Positions 59,759 through 64,000 of a DNA stretch of 64,000 nucleotides are shown here, one piece after another. Numbering within the stretch: position 1 is the stretch's first letter; every line of letters starts with the position of its first letter. A program made the position numbers and the translations under genes. Source of the DNA: Lachnospiraceae bacterium (GTDB taxonomy: Bacteria > Bacillota > Clostridia > Lachnospirales > Lachnospiraceae); the NCBI GenBank assembly GCA_910575255.1, contig CAJTEM010000002.1, positions 1-64,000 on the forward strand. The letters run 5' to 3'. Below the pieces are notes generated by a model that was not told the origin of the DNA, did no database searches, and was given only the letters and a program-made list of their open reading frames with translations.

Positions 59759-59847
59759 AGGCTCTTCAATCCTCTCTTCTGTACTTCTTCCGCCGCAGAC
59801 TTCCTTTCTCAGCCGGACGCAACAACCTCTTCTCCCAACCTATGACA

Positions 59848-59871
59848 AAAAAGAGAGGACGAATCCTCTCC
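59848..59871 (-). terminator. Terminator of rnpB
   Basis: GAGAGGA-CGAA-TCCTCTC stem; on the minus strand it is followed by TTTTTT, just after the 3' end of the RNase P RNA. Confidence 0.9.
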
Positions 59872-59875
59872 TTCT

Positions 59876-60230
59876 GCCCCTGAGCAGGACGGTAAGCCGG
59901 GTTATGTCGCGGATGGCCATCTATCTAGGCCGGACGTCGCCGTCCGGCTCAAGCAACCTACCCGAAAGCAGGCGGGCCGCCTTATGCCTTCTGTTCGGTC
60001 TTGCTTCGGATGGGGTTTACATGTGCCCCGTCTGTTGCCAGGCGGGCGGTAGTCTCTTACACTGCCCTTCCACCCTTACCGGCTGGTAGCCGGCGGTATA
60101 TTTCTGTTGCACTGTCCCTGGAGTCGCCTCCGCCAGACGTTATCTGGCATCCTGCCCTGTGAAGCCCGGACTTTCCTCTCCCGCCGCCTTTCGGCGCTGC
60201 GGCAGCGGCCATCTGTCATACTCAGGCATT
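59876..60230 (-). ncRNA. rnpB: RNase P RNA (class A-like)
   Basis: On the minus strand the conserved P4 5' strand region (GAGGAAAGTCCGGGCTTC) is near 60,180-60,160, and the universal 3' region (ACATAACCCGGCTTA) is near 59,905-59,890, about 280 nt apart. The intervening CAGTGCAACAGAAATATACC and AGACTACCGCCC blocks match bacterial RNase P RNA, as does the 5' P1 helix region. Ends are approximate, ±10 nt. It processes tRNA 5' ends. Confidence 0.93.
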
Positions 60231-60266
60231 TCCCATTATATCATCAGTAAAAAACAGTGTCAACCG

Positions 60267-61922
60267 TTACACCTTAAAGCAGCTTCCTCCGATAAACTCC
60301 CGCAGAATCGAATTCTTGGGAATATCCTCACTGCTGACTCCCAGGAAATAATCCAGGAACTTCAAAAGCCTCTTTGCCTCCAGATATTCCGCACTGTCTC
60401 TCGGTACGCCGAACAGCAGCGGCTCTGCATACTGCTTGAGAACAGCAAACTCATACACCAGTGCAGAATTGAACATCACATCCGCCTCCTCCTGGTAGGG
60501 GAAGATGTTTTCCTCCTCTCCCCGACGCACGGACGGCCAGCGGCGAATCGTATCCTGAGCCGAAGCTCCCCGGGTCCGGGAATCCCGGATCATCCGGCGG
60601 ATCAGACGCCCGTCTGTCGTCGGAATCCGGTTGTGCTCATCGATATTCAGCTGTGTCAGCGCACTGATATAGATTTTAAACTTGTTCTCCTTGGGAAGGC
60701 TGTAGGACAGCTCCTCGTTCAGGCAGTGAATCCCCTCAATCACCAGAATGTCCTCTGTGCCCAGCTTCATCCGGTTGCCCCGATATTCCCGCCTGCCGCT
60801 GATAAAGTTATACTCCGGAAGCTCCACCGTCTTCCCTGCCAGCAGATCCTGCATGTCACGGTTAAACTGCTCCACATCGATGCATTTCAGGGATTCATAA
60901 TTATAATTTCCCTGCTCATCCCTGGGACTGTCCTCCCGGTTGACAAAGTAATTGTCCACGGCAATCGGGTGCGGCACCAGTCCCTTGGCCCGCAACTGAA
61001 TCGACAGTCGGTGAGAAAAGGTCGTTTTGCCAGAGGAAGAAGGACCTGCAATCATCACAAATTTCGTATCCGGCTTCTGCGCGATCCGATCAGCGATGTC
61101 GCCCATCTTCTTTTCCATCAGCGCTTCCTGGATCAGAATCAGCTCATTCATTCCTCCCGCGCTGATCCGCTCATTCAGGGAACCCACATTCGAGGTGTGG
61201 AGCTTTCTCCCCCATTCCCCGGACTCCTTAAGCACCTGGAACAGCTTCTCCTGGGGAGCAAATACCGGCACTCGTTTCGGTTCCGACATATCTGGCAAAA
61301 GCAGCACCATTCCCTGCTGATAGGGCACCAGATCAAAATATTTCAGGTATCCGGTATGCTGAACCATATATCCGTAATGATAATCCTCAAAGCCATCCAG
61401 ATTATAGATATTGACCCGGGAAACTCTCCGGAAGTGGAACAGTTTTTCCTTATCATACATCTTATAATGGCGGAACAGCTCGACTGCCTCATCGGTGCTG
61501 ATATTCCGCTTCATGATCGGCAGTCTGGCATCCACATATTCCTGCATCTTTGCTTTGATCTGACCGATCAATGCCGCGTCTGGCACAAAATCACCGGCCG
61601 ACTCCAGATACAGTCCCCCACCCATCGAAAATTTCACGGAAAGCTCTCTTAAGCGTTCCTCCCCCAGCACCTCATAGAACGCTTTCAGGCACATCAGAAG
61701 CACACTGCGGTGATAGGTCTGCATCCCCGGCTTATTCCGGGCTGTCAGGAAACGGATCTCAGAGCCATTGCGCACTACCTTGTGCAGCTCCTGCAGCTTT
61801 CCATTGACAAATGCCAGCAGAATATCATGATCAAACCGCGGCTGAAACTCTGCCGCAACATCCTTCAATAAGGTCCCCACCTCATACTCTCGTCTCTCGT
61901 TTTCTACCGTAACCGATACCAT
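60267..61922 (-). CDS. Nucleoside kinase with TGS domain (uridine kinase-like)
   Basis: A 551-residue protein common in Clostridia. The N-terminal TGS-like domain (residues ~1-65) and a second domain resembling the editing region of threonyl-tRNA synthetase (HYGYMVQHTGYLKYFDLVPY) precede a P-loop kinase: FVMIAGPSSSGKTTFSHRL (~288-306), AVDNYFVNREDSPRDE (~321-336) and LVIEGIHCLNEEL (~392-404), as in uridine/phosphoribulokinase-like enzymes. It probably phosphorylates a nucleoside; the substrate is not established. Confidence 0.88.
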   Translation of the reverse strand: MVSVTVENERREYEVGTLLKDVAAEFQPRFDHDILLAFVNGKLQELHKVVRNGSEIRFLTARNKPGMQTYHRSVLLMCLKAFYEVLGEERLRELSVKFSMGGGLYLESAGDFVPDAALIGQIKAKMQEYVDARLPIMKRNISTDEAVELFRHYKMYDKEKLFHFRRVSRVNIYNLDGFEDYHYGYMVQHTGYLKYFDLVPYQQGMVLLLPDMSEPKRVPVFAPQEKLFQVLKESGEWGRKLHTSNVGSLNERISAGGMNELILIQEALMEKKMGDIADRIAQKPDTKFVMIAGPSSSGKTTFSHRLSIQLRAKGLVPHPIAVDNYFVNREDSPRDEQGNYNYESLKCIDVEQFNRDMQDLLAGKTVELPEYNFISGRREYRGNRMKLGTEDILVIEGIHCLNEELSYSLPKENKFKIYISALTQLNIDEHNRIPTTDGRLIRRMIRDSRTRGASAQDTIRRWPSVRRGEEENIFPYQEEADVMFNSALVYEFAVLKQYAEPLLFGVPRDSAEYLEAKRLLKFLDYFLGVSSEDIPKNSILREFIGGSCFKV

Positions 61923-61955
61923 ATGGTTCCTCCTGTCTTTTGCTCTGCTTTTGGC

Positions 61956-62753
61956 CTATAAAACCTGCACCGGAAGCCGGATAACTTCTGTTGCAATCTC
62001 CACAGTTCCCATGGTCACCTGCTGCAGATACTCCTTCATAAACGGCATAAAAATATGCTCCAAACCGTAATGCCCTGCATCAATCACTGCCATCCCGCAA
62101 GCTGCCGCATCGATTCCCTCATGATGTCCGATATCCCCGGTAATCAGCACCTGTACCCCGCAGGCAAGGCCGTGTCGGATCATACTGCCTCCGGCCCCCG
62201 GAGAAACCGCTACCCGCATGACCGGCTCCGTCACCCGCTCCAGCCCATATACGGTCACAAAAGGCAGGTCAAACCGCTCCTTCACCAGCTTAGCCAGCTT
62301 TTCCACAGTCATCGCCCGCTCCAGTATTCCGATCTTTCCGATCCCCACCGGCTTTCCCTCGTATTCCCCGGTCACCTGAAGCGGCGCCTCGGCCCGCAGC
62401 CCCAGACGCTCTGCCGCCAGATCTGCCATACAGCCCGGCGCAATGTCAAAATTGGTATGCATGGCCACATAACAGATGTCCGCCTGAATCAGTCTTAATA
62501 TCCTCCGGCTGATAAAATCCTCGTCGTTCACTTTTTTCAGAGGTTTAAAAATCAGCGGATGATGGGTCAGAAGCAGGTCTGTTCCCGTTCCAATGGCCTG
62601 ATCCACCTGCTCATCCGTGGCATCCAGTGCAATCCGTATCCTGCGAATCTCTTTGTCTGCACGGCCCGCCAGAAAGCCAGGATTATCCCATTCACAAGCG
62701 TAGGAAACCGGCGCCAGTGCCTCCAGCTTCTCCATCAGTTCTTTACATCTCAT
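61956..62753 (-). CDS. Nif3-like dinuclear metal centre protein
   Basis: A 265-residue Nif3/YqfO family protein: YACEWDNPGFLAGR (~18-31), metal-binding TDLLLTHHPLIFKPLKK (~56-72), GIGKIGIL and C-terminal ITGDIGHHEGIDA / DAGHYGLEHIF. The family forms hexamers with two metal ions; its reaction is debated (possibly GTP cyclohydrolase-like). It follows trmK by 19 nt; this pair is conserved in Firmicutes. Confidence 0.93.
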   Translation of the reverse strand: MRCKELMEKLEALAPVSYACEWDNPGFLAGRADKEIRRIRIALDATDEQVDQAIGTGTDLLLTHHPLIFKPLKKVNDEDFISRRILRLIQADICYVAMHTNFDIAPGCMADLAAERLGLRAEAPLQVTGEYEGKPVGIGKIGILERAMTVEKLAKLVKERFDLPFVTVYGLERVTEPVMRVAVSPGAGGSMIRHGLACGVQVLITGDIGHHEGIDAAACGMAVIDAGHYGLEHIFMPFMKEYLQQVTMGTVEIATEVIRLPVQVL

Positions 62754-62772
62754 AATTCCCTTCTCCTGTTCT

Positions 62773-63510
62773 TCATTTTAATAACTGCTGCTTTGCCATC
62801 CTGACCTCTTCAAGATCTCTCTCCACCTCCTTCAAACGCTGCTTTGCCGCACCGTTCCCTTTTTTTATATTCTCCAAAAGCTGTCTTCGAATCCCCTCCA
62901 GCTTTCCCGTCTCCTGCTCCAAATATTCCTTCTGCACCGCAGGCTGCCTCTGAATCTCTCCCGCCCCGTAGCGATACGAATACTCCAATGGATAATGCAT
63001 CCTGCCAGGCTCTGCCATCATGACGGTATAGTATTTCCCGTCCTCCTTGATCATCTCCTCCTCGCGGATTGCCAGCCCCAGATCCTCCAGGCCGTGCCGG
63101 AACAACGCCTGTTCCGACTGCGGCGAGAAAATAAAACCTCTGACCGACTTCCTGACCTGCGCATTCTCTCTGAGGATCCGCAGCATCAGCTCTCCTCCCA
63201 TACCTGTCAGAATCACCAGCTGCGCTTCCGTCGGCTCGATCGGGCTCAGTCCATCTCCCAGCCGCAGCTCGATCCGTTCCTGCAATCCCCGTTCCCGCAC
63301 ATGTTCCTGCGCCCGAAGAAGAGGCCCCGTTCTCACATCCAGAGCCAATGCCCGGCCAACAATCCCCCGTTCCACCAGACAAATCGGCACAAATCCGTGA
63401 TCCGTCCCTACATCCGCCGCACAGATCTCATTTTGGCCTTCCGCTTCCTGACCAGACACCCAACGCTTGGCCATATCCAGGATCGTTTCCAGGCGTTTTG
63501 ATAATTTCAT
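62773..63510 (-). CDS. trmK: tRNA (adenine(22)-N1)-methyltransferase TrmK
   Basis: A 245-residue SAM-dependent methyltransferase that makes m1A22 in bacterial tRNAs. The SAM motif is ICAADVGTDHGFVPICLVER (~29-48), then ALDVRTGPLLRAQEHV, LRLGDGLSPIE and VILTGMGGELM (catalytic GMGG). C-terminal coiled coil. The trmK-nif3 order is typical of Firmicutes. Confidence 0.93.
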   Translation of the reverse strand: MKLSKRLETILDMAKRWVSGQEAEGQNEICAADVGTDHGFVPICLVERGIVGRALALDVRTGPLLRAQEHVRERGLQERIELRLGDGLSPIEPTEAQLVILTGMGGELMLRILRENAQVRKSVRGFIFSPQSEQALFRHGLEDLGLAIREEEMIKEDGKYYTVMMAEPGRMHYPLEYSYRYGAGEIQRQPAVQKEYLEQETGKLEGIRRQLLENIKKGNGAAKQRLKEVERDLEEVRMAKQQLLK

Positions 63511-63516
63511 CCGTTT

Positions 63517-64000
63517 TCATTCCTCTTTGTCCTTTTCCTGAGGCCGGACATCCCTTTCCAGTGTATTACCGCTTTTCAGCACATACCGTTCCAGCATTCT
63601 TGTCACTTCACGCATATCGATCGGCTTGGCAATATGCGCGTTCATTCCACAGGCCAGACATTTCTGAATGTCCTCGGAAAATGCATCTGCACTCATGGCT
63701 ATAATCGGAATCTCTGCGGCATCCCTCCGGTTAAGCGCCCGAATCGCCCGGGTAGCTTCATAGCCTGTCATCACCGGCATCCGGATATCCATCAACACCG
63801 CGTCATAAGTCCCTTCCGGAGCATCCGCAAACTTGTCCACGCAGATCTGACCGTTCTCTGCCCAATCCAGCTCCAGGCCCAGTTCTGATAAAAGCTCCTC
63901 GGCAATCTCCCAATTGAGTTCATTATCTTCCGCAAGCAGGATACGCTTTCCGGTAAAGTCAGGACCAGATGTCTGCTCTGCCAGCTTCGGCGTTTCATCC
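63517..64000 (-). CDS. Hybrid histidine kinase, C-terminal receiver domain (partial)
   Basis: The open frame runs off the right edge. It encodes KRILLAEDNELNWEIAEELL, the phospho-acceptor in YDAVLMDIRMPVMTGYEATR, and SADAF and HIAKPIDMREV, a complete receiver domain of the type found at the end of hybrid sensor kinases, with an ~25-residue charged tail. The kinase part is outside the window. It ends 7 nt before trmK starts. Confidence 0.85.
   Translation of the reverse strand, partial: DETPKLAEQTSGPDFTGKRILLAEDNELNWEIAEELLSELGLELDWAENGQICVDKFADAPEGTYDAVLMDIRMPVMTGYEATRAIRALNRRDAAEIPIIAMSADAFSEDIQKCLACGMNAHIAKPIDMREVTRMLERYVLKSGNTLERDVRPQEKDKEE

Overview
The window looks like the chromosome of a spore-forming member of the Lachnospiraceae (Clostridia, Bacillota). 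The basis is a Clostridia-type small acid-soluble spore protein, a YlmC/YmxH sporulation-type PRC-barrel gene, ispH overlapping an S1-domain gene, single-chain purL, a class A RNase P RNA and consistently strong AGGAGG ribosome binding sites. Genus is not determinable by eye.

Layout. 1-3,100: DUF815 ATPase, a decayed alcohol dehydrogenase, an HPr-like protein without the catalytic His and a five-gene tRNA cluster, all on the minus strand. 3,195-6,365: metNIQ methionine importer behind a leader that encodes a 30-residue, one-third-methionine peptide followed by a perfect terminator. 6,470-7,360: frameshifted ylmC and two large palindromic elements. 7,534-10,051: nrdR-yqeG-glycosyltransferase-like operon. 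11,300-16,412 and 32,823-38,016: two halves of one apparent regulon, comprising two DASS-type anion transporters, two cytoplasmic aryl-sulfate sulfotransferases, thioredoxin, thioredoxin reductase, a phosphoribosyltransferase-like protein and a CRP/FNR-family regulator. 16,500-32,500: accessory region with decayed PTS, Fic, DMT, CDF and RidA genes, an M20 amidohydrolase, a chemoreceptor, a MarR-MATE pair, a GHKL/LytTR two-component system and a serpin lipoprotein. 38,000-64,000: housekeeping genes on the minus strand: spore protein, PadR/DUF1700/DUF4097/PspC envelope-stress-like cluster, S1, ispH, cmk, FAD oxidoreductase, PPK2-type phosphotransferase, M28-like lipoprotein, aspartokinase, purL, HAD phosphatase, MgtC, rnpB, nucleoside kinase, Nif3, trmK and the end of a hybrid histidine kinase.

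Most interesting system. Four promoters carry the same 14-bp inverted repeat (consensus ATAAC-N4-GTTAW) with its centre exactly 29 nt upstream of the -10 hexamer, the class II (-41.5) position for a CRP/FNR activator: both transporter promoters, the trxB-trxA-assT promoter and the phosphoribosyltransferase promoter. The CRP/FNR gene is divergent from one of them. The motif is close to the dehalobox (TTAAT-N4-ATTAA) of CprK, which senses phenolic compounds. My model is a phenol or aryl-sulfate responsive regulon: aryl sulfates are imported by DASS carriers and their sulfuryl group moved to other phenols inside the cell.

Other strong signals are the Met-rich leader of metNIQ, a family of about 190-270-bp palindromes whose arms differ between copies yet stay self-complementary, and a set of pseudogenes that share one mode of decay (internal deletion leaving both gene ends).
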